From Corallococcus caeni (GTDB lineage Bacteria > Myxococcota > Myxococcia > Myxococcales > Myxococcaceae), in the NCBI RefSeq assembly GCF_036245865.1, contig NZ_BTTW01000002.1, positions 868,001 through 932,000 on the forward strand: a stretch of DNA of 64,000 nt, given 5' to 3'. The notes below the pieces were generated by a model that worked only from the letters and a program-made list of their open reading frames with translations, was not told the origin of the DNA and did no database searches. Within the stretch, counting starts at the first letter, position 1. Each line of letters opens with the position of its first letter. A program made the position numbers and the translations under genes. Of this stretch, positions 55,606-63,815 are shown piece by piece.

Positions 55606-56976
55606 ATGAACGCGCACATCTTCCGCGAGTACGACATCCGAGGTCTGGTGGACAAGGACCTCACCATCGAGGTGGTGGAGCTCCTGGGCCTGGGCCTGGG
55701 CACCATGATCCGCCGCAAGGGCGGCACCTCCATCGTGGTGGGCCGCGACTGCCGCGAGTCCTCCACGCGCTTCCGCGACGCGCTCGCCAAGGGCCTCACC
55801 GCCACCGGCCTGGACGTCTACGACGTGGGCGTGGTGCCGACGCCGCTGACCTACTTCGCGGCGAACACGCTGCCCGTGGACGGCCTGGCGATGATCACCG
55901 GCAGCCACAACCCGAAGGAGTTCAACGGCTTCAAGATTGGCGCCGGCAAGACGACCTTCCACGGCCCCGAAATCAAGGAGCTGCGCCGCCTCATCGAGGC
56001 GAAGGACTTCGCGACCTCGGACAAGCCCGGCAAGGTGACGCCCTACGACATCATCACGCCCTACAACCACTTCATCCGCCAGACGGTGAAGGTGGGCCGC
56101 AAGGGGATGAAGATCGTCATCGACGCGGGCAACGGCACGGGCGGCGCCATCGCGGTGCCCCTGTTCGAGAGCATGGGCTTCGACGTGGTGCCCCTGTTCT
56201 GCGAGATGGACGCGGACTTCCCCAACCACCACCCGGACCCCACGGTGGTGGAGAACCTCCAGGACCTCATCAAGAAGGTGAAGGAGGTCAAGGCGGAGGT
56301 GGGCATCGCCTACGACGGCGACAGCGACCGCATCGGCGTCATCGACGACCAGGGCAACGTGCTCTGGGGGGACCAGCTGATGGTGCTCTTCAGCCGCTAC
56401 GTGCTGAAGGAGTCCCCGGGCGCGGCCATCATCGGCGAGGTGAAGTGCAGCTACACGATGTACGACGACATCGCGAAGCACGGCGGCCGGCCCATCATGT
56501 GGAAGGCCGGGCACTCCCTCATCAAGTCGAAGATGAAGGAGGAGCACGCGGAGCTGGCCGGCGAGATGAGCGGCCACATCTTCTTCAAGCACCGCTACTT
56601 CGGCTTCGACGACGCGGTGTACGCGTCCGCGCGCCTGCTGGAGATCCTGACGCAGGAGAAGCAGTCCATGTCGCAGCTGCTCTCCGACGTGCCGAAGACC
56701 TTCGCCAGCCCCGAGCTGCGCTTCGACACGACGGAGGAGAAGAAGTTCGCGATGGTGAAGCGCGCCACGGAGATCTTGCGCGACGCGGGCCACAAGGTGG
56801 TGGACGTGGACGGCGTGCGCGTGACGTTCCCGGACGGCTGGGGGCTCATCCGCGCGTCGAACACGCAGCCCATCCTGGTGCTGCGCTACGAGGCCAGCAC
56901 GGAGGCTCGCGTGAAGGAGATTCAAGCGCTCATCGAGAAGACCGTCGCGCAGGCGCAGAAGGAAGTCGGCGCCTAG
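55606..56976 (+). CDS. phosphomannomutase/phosphoglucomutase
   Basis: 456 residues. MITGSHNPKEFNG gives the phosphoserine near residue 100; YDGDSDRIGV is the Mg-binding loop at about 237-242; GEMSGHIFF and IRASNTQP are the sugar- and phosphate-binding loops. This is the AlgC/ManB type of alpha-D-phosphohexomutase, converting hexose-6-phosphate to hexose-1-phosphate. It can feed ManC. ATG 55606 gives the family N-terminus (IFREYDIRG). A ROK kinase gene follows after 50 bases. Confidence 0.96.
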   Translation: MNAHIFREYDIRGLVDKDLTIEVVELLGLGLGTMIRRKGGTSIVVGRDCRESSTRFRDALAKGLTATGLDVYDVGVVPTPLTYFAANTLPVDGLAMITGSHNPKEFNGFKIGAGKTTFHGPEIKELRRLIEAKDFATSDKPGKVTPYDIITPYNHFIRQTVKVGRKGMKIVIDAGNGTGGAIAVPLFESMGFDVVPLFCEMDADFPNHHPDPTVVENLQDLIKKVKEVKAEVGIAYDGDSDRIGVIDDQGNVLWGDQLMVLFSRYVLKESPGAAIIGEVKCSYTMYDDIAKHGGRPIMWKAGHSLIKSKMKEEHAELAGEMSGHIFFKHRYFGFDDAVYASARLLEILTQEKQSMSQLLSDVPKTFASPELRFDTTEEKKFAMVKRATEILRDAGHKVVDVDGVRVTFPDGWGLIRASNTQPILVLRYEASTEARVKEIQALIEKTVAQAQKEVGA

Positions 56977-57026
56977 GCCTTCGGCGCTCCACGCGAAGCA
57001 CACGCAAGTAAGGGAAGGAACTGGCC

Positions 57027-57959
57027 ATGCCGACGCTGGGAATCGACCTGGGCGGGACGTTCGCCCGGGCCGCGGTGGTGGATGGGAAGGGCGCGATCCT
57101 CGCGAGCGCCAAGGTGGCGTTGCAGGACCGCAAGCCGCCGGGCGTGGTGGAGACCATCGCCCAGGCGGCGGAGGAGGCGGTGAAGAAGGCCGGGGTGAAG
57201 GTGGAGGGCTGCGGCGTGGGCGCGGCGGGGCAGATCCACAAGGACACGGGCGTCATCTCCGTGGCGCCCAACCTGGGCTGGCGCGACGTGCCGTTTGCTC
57301 AGCTGCTGAAGAAGCGGCTGGGCTTCGACGTGAAGGTGGTGAACGACCTGTCCGCGGCGGCGTGGGGCGAGCTGCACGCGGGCGCGGGTCGCGGCGCCCA
57401 GGACATCCTGGTGGTGTTCGTGGGCTCCGGCGTGGGCAGCGCCATCATCGCGGACGGGCGGCTGGTGCACGGCGGCGGCGGCGTGGCGGGTGAGCTGGGG
57501 CACATCAAGGTGGTGCCTGGCGGGCGGCTGTGCGGCTGCGGTGAGCACGGCTGCCTGGAGGCGTACGCGGGCGGCCACAACCTCATCGCGCAGACGAGGG
57601 AGTTGCTGGCGTCGGGCAGCTCGCGCGTGCTGGAGCAGCTGACCGGCGACGACCCGGACACCATCACGCCGGTGACGCTGGAGACGGCGGCGGACGCGGG
57701 CGACGCGAAGGCCAAGGAGATCCATGAGCGAGCGGCGCAGTTCCTGGCGCTCGCGGTGGCCAACTACGTGACGGTGCTCAACCCTTCGCGACTGGTGGTG
57801 GGTGGCGGCGTGCTGATGCACTGCCCGGGGCTCAAGCGGCAGGTGCTGGACGGCGTGCAGCAGTGGTCGTCCCGCGTGTCGCGCGAGGGCCTGCTCATCG
57901 CCGACGCGGAGCTGGGCGACGACAGCGGCATCATCGGCGCGGCGCTGCTGGTGAAGTGA
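57027..57959 (+). CDS. ROK family sugar kinase (glucokinase-like)
   Basis: 310 residues. LGIDLGGTFARAAVVD is the ATP-binding start, NDLSAAAWGE holds the catalytic Asp, and GELGHIKVVPGGRLCGCGEH continuing to GCLEAYAGG is the ROK signature with its CxCGxxGCxE zinc site. It has no N-terminal DNA-binding domain, so it is an enzyme and not a repressor. Likely reaction: glucose or another hexose to hexose-6-phosphate, the substrate for the mutase just upstream. Confidence 0.95.
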   Translation: MPTLGIDLGGTFARAAVVDGKGAILASAKVALQDRKPPGVVETIAQAAEEAVKKAGVKVEGCGVGAAGQIHKDTGVISVAPNLGWRDVPFAQLLKKRLGFDVKVVNDLSAAAWGELHAGAGRGAQDILVVFVGSGVGSAIIADGRLVHGGGGVAGELGHIKVVPGGRLCGCGEHGCLEAYAGGHNLIAQTRELLASGSSRVLEQLTGDDPDTITPVTLETAADAGDAKAKEIHERAAQFLALAVANYVTVLNPSRLVVGGGVLMHCPGLKRQVLDGVQQWSSRVSREGLLIADAELGDDSGIIGAALLVK

Positions 57960-57966
57960 GGCACCC

Positions 57967-57996
57967 GGCGCGGGTGGAGCCTGCTCCCCCCGCGCC
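57967..57996. terminator. hairpin in convergent intergenic region (1)
   Basis: GGCGCGGG/CCCGCGCC (8 bp) continues as GGAGC/GCTCC across a one-base mismatch on each side, loop CT. It lies 8 bases after the ROK kinase stop; no T-tract. Confidence 0.5.
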
Positions 57997-58021
57997 ATGC
58001 AGGTCCCGTCAGGGCACTCGC

Positions 58022-58057
58022 GGCGCGAAGCCGCTGCCATGCGATGCGGCTCGCGCC
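58022..58057. terminator. hairpin in convergent intergenic region (2)
   Basis: GGCGCG and AGCCGC pair with GCGGCT and CGCGCC (12 bp with a single bulged A). It lies downstream of the YCF48-type gene on the minus strand. No T-tract. Confidence 0.45.
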
Positions 58058-58095
58058 ACGCATGGCTGTTCCGCGGTGGCAAGGAGGCCCGAGCG

Positions 58096-59166
58096 CTACG
58101 GCTGCTTCGGCGCTGCCTTCGGAGCCGGCGCCGCGCTCGTGAAGACGAGCTTCGCGATGCGCCCCTCCTCACCCACGGCCCAGGCGGTGTCCCGCGTGCG
58201 CGGCGGCGTGGACACGGCGTGGAAGCCCGTGGCGTCCAGCGGCTCCCACGTCCTGCCCGCGTCCTTCGACACGTCCGAGCCCGTGGGCCCTACGGAAACG
58301 AGCCACATCTTGCGCTCGCGCGTGAGCGGGGCCACGCAGGAGCGGTAGCCCCCGGGCGGCTTGCCGGGCACGGTCCACTGGCGCTTGCCCGCGTCCAGCG
58401 TGAGCGCCGCGTTGCCCGTGGCCACCTCCGGCTGCTTGTAGTTGCCGCCCACCGCGATGCCCGCCATCGGGCTCCAGAAGTAGAGCGAGAACACGCCCGC
58501 GCCCTCTCCGGTGGCCAGCGGCGTGGGCGCGATGCCCCAGTGCTTTCCCCGGTCCGCGGAGTGGAGCACGCGCGCGGCGGAGCCCCCCAGCCCGAACCAG
58601 ACGTGGGACGTGCCGTACACCGCGATGCTCGTGCCGCTGGCGGCGAAGCCCGCCTCGCCCGCGAGCGCGGCCGGCAGGGCGCCCTCCGGCACGGGCTTCC
58701 ACGTCGCGCCGCCGTCCTCCGTGGTGATGACCACGAAGTGCCCGTCCACAGGATCGCTGAACGCGATGCCGTGCTGTTCGTCCCAGAAGGCCATGCCGTT
58801 GAAGAAGGCCCCGGGCATGGCGTTGGTGAACTGGAGCGTCCAGTGCGCGCCCCCGTCCGTCGTCTTGTAGATGCGCGACTTGTCACCCGCGCCAATGGAC
58901 AGCACGTACGCGGTGCGGTCGCTGAGGGCATCCACGTCGCGGAAGTCCAGCGCCTCCGCGCCCGGCACCGGCGCCTGCGTCCACGTCTTCCCTCCGTCCG
59001 TGGTGCGCACGACGGTGCCCTTGTCCCCGCTGGCCCACGCCACACGGCCGTCCACCGCGCTCACGCCGCGAAGCCGCACCGTCGTCCCGCTCGCCTGCGG
59101 CTCCCACTTCATGTCCGCGCTCCCCAGGGCCAGCCACGTCGCCAGCCACACCGCTCCCATCGTCAT
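58096..59166 (-). CDS. YCF48/BNR-type beta-propeller protein
   Basis: 356 residues. Signal-like start (GAVWLATWLALGSA) and repeated propeller blades: ASGDKGTVVRTTDGGKTWT, IYKTTDGGAHWTLQF, VVITTEDGGATWKPV, VLHSADRGKHWG and VSKDAGRTWEPL. These Asp-box/BNR repeats match YCF48-type (photosystem assembly factor-like) proteins, common as secreted proteins in non-photosynthetic bacteria. No sialidase catalytic residues are recognised. Function unknown. A GGGAGG ten bases upstream supports the start. Confidence 0.85.
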   Translation of the reverse strand: MTMGAVWLATWLALGSADMKWEPQASGTTVRLRGVSAVDGRVAWASGDKGTVVRTTDGGKTWTQAPVPGAEALDFRDVDALSDRTAYVLSIGAGDKSRIYKTTDGGAHWTLQFTNAMPGAFFNGMAFWDEQHGIAFSDPVDGHFVVITTEDGGATWKPVPEGALPAALAGEAGFAASGTSIAVYGTSHVWFGLGGSAARVLHSADRGKHWGIAPTPLATGEGAGVFSLYFWSPMAGIAVGGNYKQPEVATGNAALTLDAGKRQWTVPGKPPGGYRSCVAPLTRERKMWLVSVGPTGSDVSKDAGRTWEPLDATGFHAVSTPPRTRDTAWAVGEEGRIAKLVFTSAAPAPKAAPKQP

Positions 59167-59225
59167 GTCCCGGTGCCTCCCGCGTGTTCCATCCGCGAAG
59201 CAGGGACGCTAGCCGAAGGGGCCCG

Positions 59226-60122
59226 TCAGCGCCGCGCGGCGGTGTTCGCGGCGTCGGGCAGCGACGTGTCCTCGGGGATGAAGTCGACACGGCACCTGTC
59301 CAGCTGGGGGCCACAGGCGCGGTCCAGGTCGCCGCGCGTGTCGCAGCCCGGGCGCTCCTCGCAGGTGTCCGGCAGGAAGGCCCAGACGAACTGGAGCACG
59401 TTGCCGCCCCGGCCCTCCGGCAGCGCGGCCAGGAAGTCCTGCCTCCGGTCCTGGAACAGGCGCGCCAGGTGCACGGTCTTGTCCTCCAGCTTCACGTGGC
59501 GCGCGTCTCCCATGTACCGGCGGCTGGCGTCGTTGAGCTGGGCGTCCAGGAACTCCGGCTGGTAGGGCGCGCCGTCCAGCCGGGGCCCGCCGCGCGTCCC
59601 GCGGAAGAGGGCGAAGTGCACGCGCGGGTCGGCGTACTCGCCCAGGAGGACGCGCTGCTCCAGGGCGTACAGCGTCAGCCGCTCACCGCCCACCGGCCAC
59701 GCGTGGCCCCAATAGAAGCCGCCGAACCAGGACGCGTCCACGCCGTCCGGGTAGCGCTCCACCAGCTGCATCAACACCAGCGCGTTGTACGCGTTGATCC
59801 AGTACGCCAGCCCGTCCTCGGGCGAGGGGAACAGCTCCGGCTGTCGGTGCGGCGACACCGCCGCGAGCGACCCGACGAAGCGCTCCAGCGACGCGCGGTC
59901 TCGCGACAGGCCCTCGAAGTCCAGGTCCCCGCTGGGCCGCACGTGGCTCAGCGCCTGCGCGTAGTCCGTGTAGCCGAAGGGCTCGGCCGCCGGGGGCACC
60001 GGCGCCGGCAGGGCACCCCCCACGTACAGCCCCGCTCCCACGGCGAGCACCACCAGCACGGCCAGCAGGGCCACCACCGCGAGCCAGCGCGTGCGGCGGG
60101 GGGAAGGGACGGGGGCGTTCAC
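59226..60122 (-). CDS. DUF547 domain protein
   Basis: 298 residues from a GTG. One N-terminal helix (WLAVVALLAVLVVLAVGAGL) then DUF547: LAYWINAYNALVLMQLVERY, the DPRVHFALFRGTRGGP strand, and YQPEFLDAQLNDASRRY. Four Cys near the C-terminus (CEERPGC, ACGPQLDRC) probably form disulphides. DUF547 proteins are predicted thiol-independent periplasmic proteins of unknown role. It diverges from the Rieske oxygenase gene. Confidence 0.88.
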   Translation of the reverse strand: MNAPVPSPRRTRWLAVVALLAVLVVLAVGAGLYVGGALPAPVPPAAEPFGYTDYAQALSHVRPSGDLDFEGLSRDRASLERFVGSLAAVSPHRQPELFPSPEDGLAYWINAYNALVLMQLVERYPDGVDASWFGGFYWGHAWPVGGERLTLYALEQRVLLGEYADPRVHFALFRGTRGGPRLDGAPYQPEFLDAQLNDASRRYMGDARHVKLEDKTVHLARLFQDRRQDFLAALPEGRGGNVLQFVWAFLPDTCEERPGCDTRGDLDRACGPQLDRCRVDFIPEDTSLPDAANTAARR

Positions 60123-60225
60123 GGCCTGGCAGTCTATGCCACCCGCGCGGCCCGGCTCCCACCCTTCAGGTCCTGCCAGGACCCACCCGGGGTCCGCCGC
60201 GACAGGCCGCTATACTGCCCGCGCC

Positions 60226-61284
60226 ATGGAGCCTACCCCCGACGTCGTCAGGCACTTCCATCCGGTGCTGCCCTCCCGCCAGCTGCGCCGTCAGCCCGTC
60301 CGCGTGGAGCTGGCGGGCCATGCCTACGCGCTCTTCCGGGACGCCTCCGGCCAGGCCGCGGCGCTGTCGGACGCGTGTCCCCACCGCTTCGCGCCGCTGT
60401 CGAAGGGCACCGTGACGAAGGAGGGCCTGCTCCAGTGCCCGTACCACGGCTGGCGCTTCGACGCGCGAGGGCAGGGCGTCAACCCCAGCCAGCCGGAGCT
60501 GCGCCACTGCGAGGCGAAGAGCTTCCAGGTGGTGGAGCGCCACGGCTACCTCTGGCTCGCCCACGCGAGCACGCCCGTGTCCGCGATGCCGGAGCTCGCC
60601 GGCGGGGACTACGTCTTCGGTGGGACGTTCTCCACGCTGTTCCAGGCGCCGCTGCACGTGGCGCTCGACAACTTCAGCGAGGACGAGCACACGCCCTTCG
60701 TCCACACCCGGCTGGGCTGGAGCGGCGCGCAGGCGGGCGCGGTGCAGTACGAGGCGCACAACCACGAGGACCACACGGAGGTGCACTACCGCGCCCCGCA
60801 GCGGCCCGCGCCCATCATGCGGCTGCTCATGGTGGGCAAGGGAGACGTCTTCCACAACGACTGGGTGACGCGCTTCGACCCGGTGCGCAGCGTCTACACG
60901 GTCCGCTGGACGACGCCCTCGGGAGCGCCGCGCCCCTTCACCACGCAGGCGCACATCTTCTTCGTGCCGGAGACGGCGCGCACCACGCGCCTGCACGTCT
61001 TCTCCTTCCTGCGCACGGCGGTGCCCGCGCTGAGGCCCTTGCTGCCGGTGGCGGCGAAGGCCGCGCTGGGCCTCACCTGGTGGGAGGTGCGCGACGACGC
61101 GCGCTTCATCCCCACCGTGGCGGACACGCCCTACAGCCACAAGGGCATGCGGCTGGACAAGTACGACAAGCCGCTCGTGCACCAGCGCAAGCTCATGGAG
61201 CGCATCTACTACGCGCACGAGGTGCACGAGGCGCCTGAGCCAGGGCCGGCGCTCCCCCGGGTCCACGACGCCACGGGCACCTGA
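60226..61284 (+). CDS. Rieske [2Fe-2S] non-haem iron oxygenase
   Basis: 352 residues. The Rieske site is ACPHRFAPLSKG and LLQCPYHGW (two Cys, two His). The catalytic domain has the mononuclear iron motif DNFSEDEHTPFVHT. This is the alpha subunit of a ring-hydroxylating or vanillate-demethylase-like (VanA/PaO) oxygenase. No reductase or ferredoxin gene adjoins it. Substrate unknown. TATACT at 60211-60216, ten bases before the ATG, could be a -10 box giving a very short leader. Confidence 0.93.
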   Translation: MEPTPDVVRHFHPVLPSRQLRRQPVRVELAGHAYALFRDASGQAAALSDACPHRFAPLSKGTVTKEGLLQCPYHGWRFDARGQGVNPSQPELRHCEAKSFQVVERHGYLWLAHASTPVSAMPELAGGDYVFGGTFSTLFQAPLHVALDNFSEDEHTPFVHTRLGWSGAQAGAVQYEAHNHEDHTEVHYRAPQRPAPIMRLLMVGKGDVFHNDWVTRFDPVRSVYTVRWTTPSGAPRPFTTQAHIFFVPETARTTRLHVFSFLRTAVPALRPLLPVAAKAALGLTWWEVRDDARFIPTVADTPYSHKGMRLDKYDKPLVHQRKLMERIYYAHEVHEAPEPGPALPRVHDATGT

Positions 61285-61343
61285 GCGTCAGGTGCGCCGT
61301 CGCATCGCGTGGACCGTTGGGACGGGCTTCCAAGCCTGGGCCG

Positions 61344-61553
61344 TCAGTGCATCGGCGCGGGTTCCTCGTAGACGGGCACCGTCTCCCCGGTGCGCGCCTC
61401 GTAGGCGTTGCAGCCGCTGTCACCGGAGACCACGAGCGCGAACTTCTTGAGCTCGGATTGGTTGCAGCTCTGCGTCTCTTCGTCGCTCGGCTCGTCGCTG
61501 TTGCCCGCGAAGAAGCGACAGTTCTTGCAGTTGCCCCATGATGCGTCCGCCAT
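61344..61553 (-). CDS. small four-cysteine protein, unknown
   Basis: 69 residues. The ATG at 61553 has an excellent GAGGAGG ribosome site; the longer frame to 61694 runs through hairpin-rich leader. The sequence has WGNCKNCRFFAG and two later Cys (ETQSCNQSE and SGDSGCNAYEA), likely a small metal-binding fold. Cytoplasmic, no signal. No family recognised. Confidence 0.7.
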   Translation of the reverse strand: MADASWGNCKNCRFFAGNSDEPSDEETQSCNQSELKKFALVVSGDSGCNAYEARTGETVPVYEEPAPMH

Positions 61554-61592
61554 GGTTCCCTCCTCGTGGAAACAGGTCCGTAAGAGGAGGGT

Positions 61593-61610
61593 GGGGCCGG
61601 TGCCGGCCCC
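61593..61610. repeat. hairpin in leader of small Cys-protein gene
   Basis: GGGGCCGG and CCGGCCCC lie back to back around TG and can form a 7-bp stem with a 4-base loop, 40 bases before the small gene's ATG. Possible attenuator. Confidence 0.35.
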
Positions 61611-61651
61611 CCACAACGAGGCACCTGCTTCCCGCCCGGGAGGGCAGGGGA

Positions 61652-61676
61652 CCCGGCGCCCTGGAAAGGCGCCGGG
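61652..61676 (-). terminator. terminator-like hairpin after tolC-type gene
   Basis: CCCGGCGCC and GGCGCCGGG form a 9-bp perfect stem with a 7-base loop, 20 bases after the TolC stop. No T-tract on the minus strand. Confidence 0.55.
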
Positions 61677-61696
61677 AATTGCACCTCGCCGCACGC

Positions 61697-63085
61697 CTAC
61701 TGCTGGGGCGCGGGCTGCGGCTGGGCCGGCTGCTCCTGGGCCGGCTGCTGCGGCTGCGGAGGCGCGCCCGCGCCGGGCTCCGCGCCCAGGGCGGCCGCTT
61801 CCTTGCGCACCGACCCGGACTCGAACGAGCCCAGCGAGTTGAGCAGGCGCAGCGCGGCGAGCGAAGCCTGGAGGCGCTCGGACACGAAGCCCACCTCCGC
61901 GTTGGTGAGCGCGGTGTTGGCGTCCGCGACCTCCAGGTAGGTGGCGACGCCCGCCTTGAAGCTCACGTCCGTCAGGCGGTTGGACTCGCGCGCCAGCTCC
62001 AGGGCCTCCTCGGCCTTGGCGCGGTTGGCCAGCGCGTTCTCCAGGTCCAGCTTGGAGCGGCGCACCTCTTCCTTCACGCGGGCCTGCGCCAGCGTCTGGG
62101 TGACGGTGGCCTCGCGCACGCGGGACGACGCCTCGGAGAGGTTCGCCTCGCGCAGGCCGCCGTCGAACAGCGTCCAGCTGGCGCCGAAGGTGATGGCCCA
62201 GGTCTCGTTCTGGCCTGTGAAGCCCGCCGCGTTCGCGATGCGGTAGGCGCCCGTCACGCCCAGCGTGGGCAGGTAGCTCAGGAGCACGCCCGTCTTGTTG
62301 ATGCGGCTGAGCTTCAGGCCCACTTCGGAGGCCTGCACGTCCGAGCGCTCCTGCAGCGCCTTGTTCACCAGCTCATCCGGCGACGCCTGCGCGGGCACCG
62401 TCGGCTCCGGCGGCGCGGCCAGCTCGAAGTCCGGCTCGCGCTGGATGAGCGTGCCCAGCGCCAGCTTCAGGCCCGCGAGCGCGTTCTTCGCGCGCACCAG
62501 GTCCTGCTCCGCGCGCGAGCGGTCCAGCTGGGCGCGAAGCAGCGCCACGCGCGTCACCGTGCCCGCGTCGAACCGGGCCTGGGTGTCCTTCTCCCGCGCC
62601 TGGTTCAGCTCCAGGAGCCGCTCCTGCGCGCGCAGGGCTTCCTGCTGCGCCGCGGCGCCGTAGTACGCCTGCGCCACGCCGAAGAGCACCTGCCGGCGCG
62701 CCGTCTGCGTGTTGAGCTCCGCCAGCCGCACGGACTTGTAGGAGGCCGCGATGCCCGCCCACAGCTGCGGCGCGATGATGGCCTGCCGCACCTCCGCCTG
62801 CGCACCCTTCTGGATGAGCGGCTGGATGGTGATGTCCACCGGGGCGATGGGACCCGCGGGGATGACGGCCGCCACGTTGTTGCGCGTGATGGACGCTCCC
62901 ACGGTGATGTTGGGCAGGTAGCCCGCCCAGGCCTTGCGCGTCGCGAGCGACGCCTGCTCGAAGCGCTCCTGGGCGATCTTCAAATCGAGGTTCTGCTGGC
63001 GGGCCGACTCCAACGCCTCATCCAGCGTCAGTACGGGCGCCGCGGCCAGGGTGGCCGACAGGGACAGCGCCAGAAGGGTACTCAT
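61697..63085 (-). CDS. TolC family outer membrane channel
   Basis: 462 residues. Signal peptide LLALSLSATLAAAP, then LTLDEALESARQQNLDLKIA, the usual start of the outer membrane efflux protein repeat; long coiled coils and a second repeat (WTLFDGGLREANLSEASS) follow. The tail is Pro/Gln-rich. It forms the outer membrane duct of a tripartite exporter, but no periplasmic or inner-membrane partner is in the window. ATG 63085 has AGGAGG upstream. It is divergent from a marR gene that probably controls it. Confidence 0.93.
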   Translation of the reverse strand: MSTLLALSLSATLAAAPVLTLDEALESARQQNLDLKIAQERFEQASLATRKAWAGYLPNITVGASITRNNVAAVIPAGPIAPVDITIQPLIQKGAQAEVRQAIIAPQLWAGIAASYKSVRLAELNTQTARRQVLFGVAQAYYGAAAQQEALRAQERLLELNQAREKDTQARFDAGTVTRVALLRAQLDRSRAEQDLVRAKNALAGLKLALGTLIQREPDFELAAPPEPTVPAQASPDELVNKALQERSDVQASEVGLKLSRINKTGVLLSYLPTLGVTGAYRIANAAGFTGQNETWAITFGASWTLFDGGLREANLSEASSRVREATVTQTLAQARVKEEVRRSKLDLENALANRAKAEEALELARESNRLTDVSFKAGVATYLEVADANTALTNAEVGFVSERLQASLAALRLLNSLGSFESGSVRKEAAALGAEPGAGAPPQPQQPAQEQPAQPQPAPQQ

Positions 63086-63243
63086 ACCGCTCGACCTCCT
63101 CACCGACTCGCGGGAGCGCGAGGCGGATCCGTCCAATGGACGACTGCGTTGCGTCCTCTACCCGACCTGAAGGCGGCGTTGAAGTAATCCGCACTGTCGG
63201 ATGTTGGAATATGCGGAATGTAGTAGCGGTCAATGGTTGATGA

Positions 63244-63249
63244 TGTCAA
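63244..63249 (-). promoter_or_regulatory. perfect TTGACA -35 box towards tolC-type gene
   Basis: Read on the minus strand, TTGACA at 63249-63244. With an 18-base spacer the -10 would be TACTAC, a weak match. It lies in the AT-rich divergent region near the MarR palindrome. Confidence 0.3.
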
Positions 63250-63268
63250 TTGTTTATGTGCGCACGAT

Positions 63269-63284
63269 GAATTAACGTAAATTC
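63269..63284. promoter_or_regulatory. MarR operator candidate (16-bp palindrome)
   Basis: GAATTAACGTAAATTC is a palindrome except at one symmetric position pair, a typical MarR-type operator in size. It sits three bases before the marR ATG, so binding would block its own expression and could also affect the divergent tolC-type gene. Confidence 0.6.
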
Positions 63285-63287
63285 ACT

Positions 63288-63776
63288 ATGAACGGTTTCA
63301 ACGACGGTCCCAGCGAGCAGGTGATGCGTCGGCCGGCGTCCCACGGAGGCCCGGCCCAGAGCGAGAGTGGGCTGCCCGAGCAGGCGTGGACGCTCCTCTT
63401 CGAGCTGCTGCACACCCACATGCGCAACTTCCCCGCCCTGGCGGCGGAGTTCGAGCTGTCCCCGGTGCAGGCGCACGTGCTGCGGCAACTGGGCGAGGGG
63501 GCGCTCGCGATGAGCACGCTCGCCAACTACCTGTCGTGTGACGCGTCCAACGTGACGGGGCTGGTGGACCGGCTGGAGGCGCGAGGGCTGGTGGAGCGCA
63601 AGAGCAGCGAGCAGGACCGCCGGGTGAAGATGCTGGTGCTGACGGAGGCGGGCGCGGAGCTGCGCGGCCGGCTGATGGCGCGGCTGACGGCGCCGCCGCC
63701 CCTCATCGCCGCGATGCCGGACGAGGACCTGGCGGCGCTGCGCGACATCATGCGCCGCGCGCTCAAGACGCAGTAG
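63288..63776 (+). CDS. MarR family transcriptional regulator
   Basis: 162 residues. Winged helix: FELSPVQAHVLRQLGEGALA, MSTLANYLSCDASNVTGLVD, RLEARGLVERKSSEQDRRVK and MLVLTEAGAELR, the standard MarR order. An N-terminal extension of about 30 polar residues precedes it. MarR proteins act as ligand-released repressors, usually of a divergent efflux gene; the TolC-type gene fits this exactly. The operator candidate overlaps its translation start. Confidence 0.95.
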   Translation: MNGFNDGPSEQVMRRPASHGGPAQSESGLPEQAWTLLFELLHTHMRNFPALAAEFELSPVQAHVLRQLGEGALAMSTLANYLSCDASNVTGLVDRLEARGLVERKSSEQDRRVKMLVLTEAGAELRGRLMARLTAPPPLIAAMPDEDLAALRDIMRRALKTQ

Positions 63777-63782
63777 CGCGCT

Positions 63783-63809
63783 CGGGCGCCCCAGTCCCCG
63801 GGGCGCCCG
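63783..63809. terminator. hairpin between marR and tonB-type genes
   Basis: CGGGCGCCCC and GGGGCGCCCG form a 10-bp perfect stem with a 7-base loop between the convergent genes. No T-tract. Confidence 0.5.
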
Positions 63810-63815
63810 GACTGC

